Assembly (NCBI GenBank): GCA_003223215.1
Contig: QHYH01000122.1
Coordinates: 1 to 63,249 of the forward strand
Length of the DNA stretch: 63,249 nt
DNA from: Acidobacteriota bacterium
GTDB lineage: Bacteria; Acidobacteriota; Terriglobia; Acidiferrales; UBA7541
Reading direction: 5' to 3'
Position numbers and translations under genes: made by a program. Positions 44,427 to 52,504 of this stretch are shown here, in pieces. The first letter of the stretch is position 1; each line of letters starts with the position of its first letter. The notes beneath the pieces are model-generated. The model searched no databases. It worked only from the letters and a program-made list of their open reading frames with translations, and was not told the DNA's origin.

Positions 44427-45253
44427 CCTCGACTTCGAACCCCGTCGTTCCGAACGAAGTGCGCGGCCTGTCTCGGCTTTTGGTTTTTCCACCGCGTTGG
44501 GGTGTCCGCGCCCTTCCTCTCCTGCTCGCGCTCCTGGCTGCCCCCTCCGCTCGCGCCGAATACATCGTTCTCCGGAGCGGCGAGCGCATCCACGTCAACG
44601 GGTACCAGCTGGTTGGCGACAAGTACCGGCTGCAGCTGCAAGGCGGTTGGGTGGATGTGCAAACCGCCGACGTGGAGAAAATCGAACCGGAAGAAGTCTT
44701 TACGCCCGTGGTCCCCGATCCACCGGTCCCCCTTCAACCCATCGCGCCGCCCTATCGCGAACTGGTCAGTGCCGCCGCTTCGCGCTATGGCGTGGACGCC
44801 GAGCTGATTTCCAGCGTGATGGAAGTCGAGTCCCACTTCGACGCGAAAGCCGTGTCCCCCAAGAATGCGCGCGGATTGATGCAGTTATCACCGCAAACTG
44901 CGGCGCGTCTGGGCGTGAAAGATATTTTCGATCCGCAGGAAAATATTGACGCCGGGACGCGCTATCTGAAAGAGCTTCTGCAGCTCTACAACAACAATCT
45001 GACGCTCGCGCTCGCCGCGTACAACGCCGGCCCTGACAAAGTGCAGAAATACGGCGACGTTCCGCCCTACCGCGAGACGGTTTCCTACGTGAACCAGGTC
45101 AAGCGCAAGTACCAAAAGTCCAAGTCCGCGGCCGCCGCCAAAACCGCCCCTTCGGCGGCTCCCAAAGCGCCCGCGAGTGCCCCTGCTTCTGGCACATCGG
45201 CAACGCCGCCTTCCGCTCCGCCTTCGCCCACGCCCAAAACGCAAGACCCCTAG
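44417..45253 (+). CDS. SLT-domain lytic transglycosylase, exported
   Basis: A 278-residue murein lytic transglycosylase. The N terminus is basic and hydrophobic (PLLLALLAAPSARA, likely signal cleavage after ARA). A small beta domain (about 48-95; YIVLRSGERIHVNGYQ) precedes the SLT domain (about 115-225): catalytic Glu in SSVMEVESHFDAKAVSP, then NARGLMQLSPQTAARLGV, DAGTRYLKELL and LALAAYNAGPDKV. The C terminus is a Pro/Ala-rich tail, perhaps a wall-spanning linker. Coupled to the HAD gene by overlap. Confidence 0.92.
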   Translation: MRLTSTSNPVVPNEVRGLSRLLVFPPRWGVRALPLLLALLAAPSARAEYIVLRSGERIHVNGYQLVGDKYRLQLQGGWVDVQTADVEKIEPEEVFTPVVPDPPVPLQPIAPPYRELVSAAASRYGVDAELISSVMEVESHFDAKAVSPKNARGLMQLSPQTAARLGVKDIFDPQENIDAGTRYLKELLQLYNNNLTLALAAYNAGPDKVQKYGDVPPYRETVSYVNQVKRKYQKSKSAAAAKTAPSAAPKAPASAPASGTSATPPSAPPSPTPKTQDP

Positions 45254-45403
45254 TCTAGGGGAGCTCTGGAAGAGCCGGCTTTGTGCCCTAGTCTCCTTCG
45301 AGAAGTTTTGGATCTTTCATGGTTCGCGCGCTCTAACCCGAGAACCCGCTCCGCGTAGCGGCCGGGCTACCCCGTCCGGTTCTTTCTTGTAGCGGTTCTG
45401 GCC

Positions 45404-45925
45404 TCACTTTGCGGCCTGATGGTGATCGAAACTAATCACCCGCTTGATCCTCCACATTCCATCCTTGTACTGCCACAAATGGATGAACTTCGCCTCGCCC
45501 ACTGGCTCGGTATCCTCATGCCCCGGATGGTGAAACCGGTGAACCCCGATCTCCACTGCGCCAAAGCCCTTCATGTAATAGACCTGCAAACTTCCCGGCA
45601 CGAGCTCCCGGGTCACTTTGCCGCAAATATTGTTCTTCACGCTCTCCGTCAACGCCGCTCTCCCAAGCGTCACGCCGCCTTGATCGTGGTAGAATTCCAC
45701 ATCCTCCGCGAGGAACGAGGCAAACTTCGCCAAATCGCACCGGTTGTAGGAATCAAACAGCGCCGCATCGAGCACCGCCACCGCCTTCGCCAACTCCTCC
45801 TGCGACTTGATATCGGCTAAGGCCGGCACCGGCTCGAGGCTAGTCTGGGCGCTCGCCGGGGCGACGCCAAGCGCAAGCAACGGCAAAAGCAACATCGTTC
45901 TTAGCGAAGCCAACAACTTCTTCAT
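45404..45925 (-). CDS. exported DUF4440/NTF2-like protein
   Basis: A 173-residue protein with signal peptide (MLLLPLLALGVAPASA) and an NTF2-like fold of the DUF4440 type: VAVLDAALFDSYNRCDLAKF, LAEDVEFYHDQGGVTLG, and the C-terminal strands KFIHLWQYKDGMWRIKRVIS. ATG 45925 follows GGGAG. The family includes ketosteroid-isomerase-like proteins without known reaction here. It stands alone between intergenic gaps. Confidence 0.85.
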   Translation of the reverse strand: MKKLLASLRTMLLLPLLALGVAPASAQTSLEPVPALADIKSQEELAKAVAVLDAALFDSYNRCDLAKFASFLAEDVEFYHDQGGVTLGRAALTESVKNNICGKVTRELVPGSLQVYYMKGFGAVEIGVHRFHHPGHEDTEPVGEAKFIHLWQYKDGMWRIKRVISFDHHQAAK

Positions 45926-46062
45926 CGCGACTCCCTCTCATTCGGATTTGAACGACACGAGAGCAGATACGGGGCTTCACCGAGGAATGTTCCATCGAGA
46001 AAGTTGCGGCGACCTTCTTTAGGCTCGTTCCAATCCTGGGAAGCACTTGATAGGGTCTCAAC

Positions 46063-46308
46063 TCAATACTGTGCTTCGGGCGCGCCCCAGATTTTGGGCG
46101 GCCCGCCAGGGAGCGGCGGTTCCTCCTCTTCGCGTTCTTTGGGCGTTCGCGGCGACGGCAAGAACACCGTTTCCCGAATTCTCCTCCCTTTCCCCTGGAG
46201 TTTTTCCGCGAGAGCGTTCCAGCACGCGCTGCAGATGTCGTACTCCCTGCCCGCAATTTCCTTTGGCAGGCAATCCTTGGCTCCTCCGCAGAGGTCGCAA
46301 GTGATCAT
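46063..46308 (-). CDS. small zinc-finger protein
   Basis: An 81-residue protein with two CxxC knuckles (ITCDLCGGAKDCLP and YDICSACWNALAEKLQ) that probably bind one zinc, followed by a charged Glu/Pro-rich tail (PKEREEEEPPLPGG). The Cys spacing and composition make it a likely real gene although it is short. It stands alone; role unknown. Confidence 0.65.
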   Translation of the reverse strand: MITCDLCGGAKDCLPKEIAGREYDICSACWNALAEKLQGKGRRIRETVFLPSPRTPKEREEEEPPLPGGPPKIWGAPEAQY

Positions 46309-46452
46309 AGACTCCTCCCGTCACGGTTGTGGCTGCTTCCCTCGCCGCTCGCAATCTAAACAAGACGCTCGTTGGCTTCATTGTACGCCTCGGAAGCGGG
46401 CCAAGGGCGGTTCGCGCCAGGACGACGGAATCTAAGCGTCCAGCAAGAAGTT

Positions 46453-46533
46453 GTAGCGGCCGGTCCTCAGGCCGACGAGGTCATGAAAAGGATTCCGAAA
46501 GGAAGTGCGCGGTCCTTTAAGACCCGCCGCTAC
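46453..46533. repeat. imperfect inverted repeat in intergenic gap
   Basis: GTAGCGGC (46453-46460) and GCCGCTAC (46526-46533) enclose a further short hairpin (GGTC-CTTTAA-GACC). The 273-bp gap holds no gene. Such GTAGCGGC palindromes also appear in part near 45354-45362 and may be REP-like. Confidence 0.4.
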
Positions 46534-46581
46534 CTGGCCGACCGACGGCCGATCACGCCGGGTGCTGGTAGAGAGGAGGGA

Positions 46582-47241
46582 TTAGGCGGCAGAGACTTGA
46601 GGGCGGCGGTAAAGGGAGAACGACCAGAGGAACGATTCGCGATGCGCGGCACGGACAAACCCGGCAGCTTCCAGGACCGCAGCCATCTGCTGCGGCGGAT
46701 GAACGAAGATGCGAAAGGCGCTTCGTCCGAGCCAAAGGAAAAAGTTCACGACCGAAAATCCCCCACGAAGATACCAGCGGTCGGGCGGGTGGGTGAAGGC
46801 CAGCAAGCGGCGCGATCGCGCGGCCGCCGCGCCAAGCAACGCGCTCGCGTCGGGATAACAGCAGACGACGCGGTCGAGGGTAACAACGTCCGCCTCGGAC
46901 AGCGAGGCGGCGATCGCCGCAAAATTTCCAAGAATAAATTGCGTGGGACGCGAGCCATAACGCGACCCAACGTTGCGGCGCGCAAGTTCGAGGTAGGCGG
47001 GCGAGGCATCGGCAAGCGTCACGCTGGCCAAGCCGGCGGCGGCGAGTTCCCGAGCGATTACGCCAATGCCGGAGCCGACATCGAGAAGCTCGAGATCGTG
47101 GAGCGTCCAGCGGCGGAGTTCGGTGAGGAGCATGCGCGTACTGGCGTCAGGGCCGCGTCGCTGGTAGCGGCGCAAATCACGATCCGCAATGCGGGAGTCG
47201 AAGAAGCCCGCAGCTGCGCAATGACCGGCGCAGCAGGTCAT
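46582..47241 (-). CDS. SAM-dependent methyltransferase with Cys-rich N terminus
   Basis: A 219-residue methyltransferase. ATG 47241 is favoured because GAGAGG lies eight bases upstream; it gives MTCCAGHCAAAGFFDSRIAD. An N-terminal helix RDLRRYQRRGPDASTRMLL precedes SAM motif I LELLDVGSGIGVIARELA, VTLADASPAYLELARR and DVVTLDRVVCCYPDASALL. It resembles the Mg-protoporphyrin O-methyltransferase-like group, but no tetrapyrrole genes are near, so the substrate is unknown. Confidence 0.8.
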   Translation of the reverse strand: MTCCAGHCAAAGFFDSRIADRDLRRYQRRGPDASTRMLLTELRRWTLHDLELLDVGSGIGVIARELAAAGLASVTLADASPAYLELARRNVGSRYGSRPTQFILGNFAAIAASLSEADVVTLDRVVCCYPDASALLGAAAARSRRLLAFTHPPDRWYLRGGFSVVNFFLWLGRSAFRIFVHPPQQMAAVLEAAGFVRAAHRESFLWSFSLYRRPQVSAA

Positions 47242-47535
47242 GCAGCACACCTCTCATGGCGGAAGGCCGTCGAATTGAGAGTCTAGCGTAAGGCCGCGCC
47301 GGAGAGAATGCTAGTGAGGTATGGCGGGCTGAGGCGAGAGGAATCCGGGAGCAGACTCCAGAAGGCCGAGACCGAGATGGATGAAGTTGCGCCCTGATTG
47401 AGCACGGCGCGTCTTGCGCGCAGGAAGGAAAGGAATGCTCCTTCCTGCGCACGGCAGAGATTTGGAGAACTCTCAACTACGCCTCGCACCGCGAACTTGT
47501 TGTGGCTCCCGCAAGGATGTTGCTTCGCGGAGGCA

Positions 47536-48039
47536 TTAGAGATGCAGGACAATCCCGAGCGACACCCGCGTGCAATTGAGGGTTTGGCTCGAGTTGCGCA
47601 GACCGACGTAGTCCACTTGCGGACGCAAAGCGATGTGCGGAGCCATACCGATATCGACACCACCGCCAAAACCAAACGCAAACTGATTGGAAGCGGCCGA
47701 ACTGCCTCCATACCCAGCGCTGAGCCGGGAGCCACCCACCAGGCCCTGCAAGAAAGGATTGATCTTGGTGGGGTTGCGGAACGTCAGGCGCGGACCGAGC
47801 AGGAAGGTGTAGGTGTTCAGGGCAACGCCGGAGGGTGCGGCATGATAAACGCCAAAATCACCGACGATCCCGAACCACAGGTGATTAAAGGCCAGAGAGC
47901 CGCTAATCCCGTTCTGGTTCACTCCGTTCGAGCCACCCAGACGGAAATAAGAATAGCTAACCGAAGCATCCACGGACTGCGCGCGCGACGGAATGGCAAA
48001 CAGGGCTATCCCTACAGCAAGCAACATCAGCTTCTTCAT
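47536..48039 (-). CDS. outer-membrane beta-barrel protein
   Basis: A 167-residue exported protein: signal peptide MKKLMLLAVGIALFAIPSRA (ATG 48039 after AAGGA), then alternating amphipathic strands typical of an eight-stranded OmpA/OprF-like barrel: VDASVSYSYFRLGG, GISGSLAFNHLWFGIVGDFG, TYTFLLGPRLTF, FAFGFGGGVDIGM and the final VSLGIVLHL. Likely an outer-membrane protein of unknown role. Confidence 0.85.
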   Translation of the reverse strand: MKKLMLLAVGIALFAIPSRAQSVDASVSYSYFRLGGSNGVNQNGISGSLAFNHLWFGIVGDFGVYHAAPSGVALNTYTFLLGPRLTFRNPTKINPFLQGLVGGSRLSAGYGGSSAASNQFAFGFGGGVDIGMAPHIALRPQVDYVGLRNSSQTLNCTRVSLGIVLHL

Positions 48040-48258
48040 CGTTTTCCATCCTTTCGGGGGGGACATCAAGGGCTGGAAACACAAGCCTCGGCGACCGGTC
48101 GGAGGGCTCGGAACCGTGCCGAGGGGCTCATCTTATTGTTGAACACCAAGAAGAAAAAATGACGCAAAACACAGGAAGGAGTTCTACGCCTGCAATACCG
48201 CCTAGGACTTCAACCGTTTTCCAACGGCTGAGGTGGGCCGGAAGACGTCCGGATAAGC

Positions 48259-49686
48259 TTAGCCGAGGAAGCGGCCTTGGGCGAAAACGTTTTGCGGGTC
48301 GAACGCGGCTTTGAGGCCGCGCATGAGGGCAAGGTTCGGAAGAGGGACTGGCGGAGTCGCGCCTAAAAGAGCGGAACCAGAAGCGGGCCGCCCAGAGGCC
48401 GGCGCTACAAAATCAAGACCCCAAACGTTTACTTCACGCTTGAGTTGTGTGGGGCACCAAGGGAGAGTGGCATAAGCGTTTTCGGAAGCGCACAGGGAGA
48501 AAACGGACAAGGTGGGTTTAGCGAGGCGATGGACATGGTCCGGTCGAGTATATTCCCCGGCCTGTGGCAGGAGAGCAAAGTACACGACGCCGCAGGCGCG
48601 CGTGAGAAGCGGGGCAAGGCGGCTCGGAAGAATGGCGATTTTGAAGACAGCGGCTTCGGAACAAGCTTCGAGAAGAAGCGGAACGGATTGGCCGAGGTAG
48701 TGCCAAAGGTCGGCGCCTTCGGTTTCGTTGAGAGTAATAAGCTGCGAGTGTTTGGCTTCCGGGAGGGCCGCGATGCGAGTGAATTCGCTAGAAGCGCGAT
48801 CGCACACTTCTGAGGTGCCTTCGATGCTGCCGCAAAGATGCCAGGAGTCTCCGGGGAATTTTCCCTGAAGAGGCGCCGCCGGAGGCTCCGGAGAATTTTT
48901 CTCGGCCTCGAGGAAGAGTTGCAGAAGCTGGGGGCTGACTACGTCGATAGAAGCGGGAGCGAGAGGAGACTTCTCGACGAGATGGCCGAACGCAAGAGCA
49001 TTTTCGGGCGCGGGAAAAGAGACGACGAAACCGCGGCGCGAGGGCGCCGCGGGAAAGGTCCGGAAGTTGAGGCGGGTGATGACGGCAAGAGTGCCGAGCG
49101 AGCCGATCAGGAGCTTGTGGAGGTCGTAGCCGGTGACGTTTTTGACGACGCGGCCACCGCTCTTACAGAGGCGACCGGTGCCGTCGACAAATTCCGCGCC
49201 AATCAAGAAGTCCCGGGCAGTGCCGTAGGAATGGCGAAGCGAGGAGTCCACGCCGGAGGCGATGATGCCTCCGATGGTGGATTCGAAGTAAAACGGGACA
49301 GAGAGTGGCAGGAATTGTTTTTGTTGGTAGAGAGGAGCGGCGAGGTCGTTGAAGTTGGCTCCGGCATCGACGCTGACGGTGAGGTCGCCGGGATCGTAAT
49401 GAGCGATTTGGTCGAGGGCGGTCATGTCGAGGGCGACGTCGTACCGCGAAGGGGGCATGCCGATTTGGAGTTTCGTGCGATGGCCGCAAGGGATCAGGGA
49501 GAGCTTTTCGAGGGCGGCGAAGCGGACGATTTCGGCAACTTCTCCCGCGGAAGCTGGCTTGGCGACGGCCGAGGGCGTCAGTTCGTCGACGACGTATTCG
49601 GAGCACACGGAAGGATCGGCGGAGACGTGGGAAACGCCGATGGCGGATTCGAGACGGGAGGCGAAGTTGGACATAGCGCTAGTCAT
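48259..49686 (-). CDS. glcE: glycolate oxidase FAD-binding subunit GlcE
   Basis: A 475-residue FAD-linked oxidase of the FAD_binding_4 type. ATG 49686 (MTSAMSNFASRLES) is used; ATG 49674 is an alternative. PCMH-type motifs: IPCGHRTKLQIGMPPSRYDV, TVSVDAGANFNDLAAPL, PFYFESTIGGIIASGVDSSL and GRVVKNVTGYDLHKLLIGSLG. The C-terminal region is divergent and ends FDPQNVFAQGRFLG. With GlcD upstream on the same strand it would oxidise glycolate to glyoxylate. The Fe-S subunit GlcF is not found next to them. Confidence 0.88.
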   Translation of the reverse strand: MTSAMSNFASRLESAIGVSHVSADPSVCSEYVVDELTPSAVAKPASAGEVAEIVRFAALEKLSLIPCGHRTKLQIGMPPSRYDVALDMTALDQIAHYDPGDLTVSVDAGANFNDLAAPLYQQKQFLPLSVPFYFESTIGGIIASGVDSSLRHSYGTARDFLIGAEFVDGTGRLCKSGGRVVKNVTGYDLHKLLIGSLGTLAVITRLNFRTFPAAPSRRGFVVSFPAPENALAFGHLVEKSPLAPASIDVVSPQLLQLFLEAEKNSPEPPAAPLQGKFPGDSWHLCGSIEGTSEVCDRASSEFTRIAALPEAKHSQLITLNETEGADLWHYLGQSVPLLLEACSEAAVFKIAILPSRLAPLLTRACGVVYFALLPQAGEYTRPDHVHRLAKPTLSVFSLCASENAYATLPWCPTQLKREVNVWGLDFVAPASGRPASGSALLGATPPVPLPNLALMRGLKAAFDPQNVFAQGRFLG

Positions 49687-49824
49687 GGGACAACCGCAGC
49701 CAGAAGAGGTCGACAGTTGAAACCGGGACAAGCGCGGAGGCTTTTTGAGGAGTAAGGAAATAGGGATGAAAGAGAAGAGGCAGGAAGAGCCAGGGGTCAA
49801 GGAGGCGAACTGGGGCAACAGGCA

Positions 49825-51363
49825 TCATGTGGCGCTCGGGCGAGAATGAGATGGCGCGCTCGAACGGGTGCGAATTTCGCCGCAGCCTTTGCTGAGCGGG
49901 AAGATCTTGCCGGGATTGAGCAAACAAGCGGGATTGAAGGCGTCGTGGACGCGGCGCATGAGGTCGAAATCGGCGTCGGAGAAAAGAAGCGGCATCAGCT
50001 CGGACTTTTCCATGCCGATGCCGTGTTCGCCGGTGAGTGCGCCACCAACTTCCACGCAATAGCGGATGATTTCCGCGGAGGCTTGCATGGCATGTTCGAA
50101 TTGCCCCCTATCGCGAGGATCGTAGAGAACGATGGGATGAAGGTTGCCGTCGCCGGCGTGGAAAATATTGCAAATGTCGAAACCATATCGCGCGCCGATT
50201 TGGCGGATGCGGCGAAGCGTTTGCGGAAGTTTGGTGCGAGGAATGACGCCGTCGAGAACATAGTTGCTGGGAGCGAGGCGGCCAAGAGCGCCAAAGGCGT
50301 TCTTGCGGCCTTTCCAGAGAAGTTCGCGTTCGGCGTTGTCGCGGGCAAGGCGGACTTCGCGGGCGTGGTGGGCGTTCGAAACTTCCCTGATGGCTCTAGC
50401 CTGAGCCGCGACGGCCTCCGCGAGGCCCTCGACTTCGAGGAGAAGAACCGCGGCGCTGTCCCGCGGGAAACCGGCGTGGACGAAGTCTTCGACGACACGG
50501 AGTGTCCAGCCATCGAGCATTTCGCAAGCCGCGGGAATGATGGCGCGCGCGGTAACGTCCACGACGGTTTCGGCGGCGTCGTCGACGGAATCGAAGATCG
50601 CGAGGAGCGTTTCGACGGCTTCGGGCTTGCGGGAGAGCTTCACGGTGATTTCGGTGACGAGCGCCAGCGTGCCTTCCGAACCGACCAAGATGCCGGTCAG
50701 GTCGTAGCCCGGAGCGTCACCTTGGGCGCTGCCGACCCGCACAACTTCGCCGTCGGGAAGGACCAGTTCGAGCGCGGTGACGTGATTGGTGGTGACGCCA
50801 TAGGCGAGCGTGTGGGGACCACCGGCGTTTTCGGCGACGTTGCCGCCGATGGTGCAGGACTTTTGGCTGGAGGGATCTGGCGCGAAGTAAAGGCCGTGAG
50901 GTGCGGCGGCGAGGCTAAGATCGAAATTGACCACGCCGGGCTGGACGACGGCGCGCTGGTTCTGAGGGTCGAGGGAGAGAATGCGGTTCATGCGCGCAAA
51001 AACGATCATCACGCCGCCGGTGCGGGCGAGCGCTCCGCCGGAAAGACCGGTCCCGGCGCCACGGCCCACGATGGGGGCATTGTGCTTTCCGGTAAGTTTC
51101 ACGATTTGCGAGACCTCTTGCGTCGTGGTGGGAAACACGACGATGTCGGGGCGGCCTTTCTCAACCGATCCGTCGTATTCGTAGAGAACGACATCTTCCG
51201 CTTGAAAAAGAACGGAGGAAGAGCCGAGAAAGTCTGAAGGCCAGAATCCATAGCGTTCGCCTTTTAACCGGATGCCGAAGGAACATTCTTCATGAGCTTC
51301 AAAGGCGATAGCCTCCTTTTTGACAAGGCACCTAGCTGAGGGCTGCAGCCCCGACCTCCTCAA
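49825..51363 (-). CDS. glcD: glycolate oxidase catalytic subunit GlcD
   Basis: FAD-dependent 2-hydroxyacid dehydrogenase. Core features: VLYEYDGSVEKGRPDIVVFP, APIVGRGAGTGLSGGALA, GVVNFDLSLAAAPHGLYFAP, SCTIGGNVAENAGGPHTLAY, GYDLTGILVGSEGTLALVTE, and the C-terminal metal-site region FHAGDGNLHPI and GALTGEHGIGMEKSELM. The N terminus is unclear: conserved homology begins about codon 45 (SDFLGSSSVLFQAEDVVLYE), but no ATG or GTG lies in frame just before it. TTG 51363 is the nearest in-frame start, while an ATG with proper spacing to homology sits in another frame (GCT ATG GAT), suggesting a small indel. Family length is about 460-480. Confidence 0.88.
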   Translation of the reverse strand: MRRSGLQPSARCLVKKEAIAFEAHEECSFGIRLKGERYGFWPSDFLGSSSVLFQAEDVVLYEYDGSVEKGRPDIVVFPTTTQEVSQIVKLTGKHNAPIVGRGAGTGLSGGALARTGGVMIVFARMNRILSLDPQNQRAVVQPGVVNFDLSLAAAPHGLYFAPDPSSQKSCTIGGNVAENAGGPHTLAYGVTTNHVTALELVLPDGEVVRVGSAQGDAPGYDLTGILVGSEGTLALVTEITVKLSRKPEAVETLLAIFDSVDDAAETVVDVTARAIIPAACEMLDGWTLRVVEDFVHAGFPRDSAAVLLLEVEGLAEAVAAQARAIREVSNAHHAREVRLARDNAERELLWKGRKNAFGALGRLAPSNYVLDGVIPRTKLPQTLRRIRQIGARYGFDICNIFHAGDGNLHPIVLYDPRDRGQFEHAMQASAEIIRYCVEVGGALTGEHGIGMEKSELMPLLFSDADFDLMRRVHDAFNPACLLNPGKIFPLSKGCGEIRTRSSAPSHSRPSAT

Positions 51364-51419
51364 ATACGCGTATTTTAGGAGTAGCCTGCAAAATGCGCAT
51401 CTCGCACTATAGTGAGATT
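51362..51419. promoter_or_regulatory. palindromes in the glcD-gyaR intergenic region
   Basis: A perfect 14-bp palindrome AAATACGCGTATTT (51362-51375) and a near-palindrome centred on CACTATAGTG within ATCTC...GAGAT (about 51398-51417) lie between the divergent glcD and glyoxylate reductase genes. They are suited to bind a dimeric regulator controlling both directions. Confidence 0.45.
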
Positions 51420-51505
51420 TCCGGCAGCCGCGCAACGTGAAGTTGCAAGCGAGGTAAGCGAGTGTGTTAGTGTGAAGGCCCCCAGACCTCGGCTGAGGAT
51501 AAACG

Positions 51506-52480
51506 GTGAAACCGAAGATTTTTGCGACACACCGATTGTTTGACCCCGCGAGAACAATCCTGCAGGAAAACTGCGACGCGGAGTATTGGGAGAAGCAGGA
51601 GCGTCCGCCGCGCGAGGAGGTGTTACGACGCGTAAAGGATAAAGAAGGGCTGATCTGCCTGCTGACGGAGAAAGTGAACGACGAATTGTTGCTGGCGGCC
51701 ACGAAATTGAAGATCGCGGCGAACGTGGCGGTTGGTTTTGACAATATTGACGTGGCGGCGTGCACCAGGCGCGGAGTTATTGCAACCAACACGCCGGGAG
51801 TGCTTGACGAGACGACCGCGGACTTTGCGTGGACCTTGCTCATGGCGGTGGCGCGGCGGCTCGGCGAAGGTGACGCGCTGGCTCGGTCAGGCGACTGGAA
51901 AGGCTGGGATCTGGATCAACTGGTGGGAACGGATGTGTGGGGGAAAACGTTAGGGATCGTGGGATTCGGGCGCATCGGGAAGGCCATGGCCCGGCGGGCG
52001 AGCGGGTTTCGGATGAAAGTGATTTACACGGATGCGGTGCGTGCAACCGCCGAAGCGGAGCAAGAGTTACGTGCGGAGTATCGGGACATAAATGCCCTGC
52101 TGGCGGAGTCAGACTTCATCAGCATCCACACGCCGCTGCTGCCCGAAACGCGGGGGCTGTTCAACGCGGCGAAATTCGAGCGCATGAAGCGGACCGCGTT
52201 CCTAGTCAACACGTCGCGAGGGCCGGTGGTGGACGAGGCGGCGCTGGTGGCGGCGCTCGAGAGCGGAAAAATCGCGGGAGCGGCACTCGACGTATTTGAA
52301 AAAGAGCCGGCCATTCACTCCGGCTTGCATCGCCGGAACGTGGTGCTTGCGCCGCATATCGCGTCGGCTTCGCTCGAGACGCGTACAAGGATGGCGTGCA
52401 TGGCGGCGGAAAACGTGATCGCGACTTTCGAGGGGCGACGTCCTGCAAACATTCTGAACCCCGAAGTACTGAAAGGATAA
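51506..52480 (+). CDS. gyaR: glyoxylate/hydroxypyruvate reductase (D-2-hydroxyacid dehydrogenase)
   Basis: A 324-residue NAD(P)H-dependent reductase. GTG 51506 follows GAGGA. Features: ANVAVGFDNIDVAACTRRGV, TPGVLDETTADFAWTLLMAV, nucleotide motif GKTLGIVGFGRIGKAMARRA, and catalytic Arg, Glu and His in VNTSRGPVVDEAAL, ALDVFEKEPA and NVVLAPHIASAS. It would reduce glyoxylate to glycolate or hydroxypyruvate to D-glycerate. With the glycerate kinase 24 bp downstream and the divergent glcD/glcE genes it forms a glycolate/glyoxylate salvage set. Confidence 0.92.
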   Translation: MKPKIFATHRLFDPARTILQENCDAEYWEKQERPPREEVLRRVKDKEGLICLLTEKVNDELLLAATKLKIAANVAVGFDNIDVAACTRRGVIATNTPGVLDETTADFAWTLLMAVARRLGEGDALARSGDWKGWDLDQLVGTDVWGKTLGIVGFGRIGKAMARRASGFRMKVIYTDAVRATAEAEQELRAEYRDINALLAESDFISIHTPLLPETRGLFNAAKFERMKRTAFLVNTSRGPVVDEAALVAALESGKIAGAALDVFEKEPAIHSGLHRRNVVLAPHIASASLETRTRMACMAAENVIATFEGRRPANILNPEVLKG

Positions 52481-52504
52481 GCGAAAGCTGGGGTCATCCT
52501 TCCC

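Noticed and set aside
45247-45262. Short palindromes of the CCTAG-CTAGG type near 45247, 59837 and 61855
   Set aside because: They are short, imperfectly shared and could occur by chance; no common context.
46372-47286. 304-codon plus-strand open frame
   Set aside because: Antisense to the Cys-rich methyltransferase; Arg/Gly/Ala-rich and without homology features.
49846-51237. 463-codon plus-strand open frame
   Set aside because: Exact antisense shadow of glcD, with Val/Gly/Ala-rich low-information translation.
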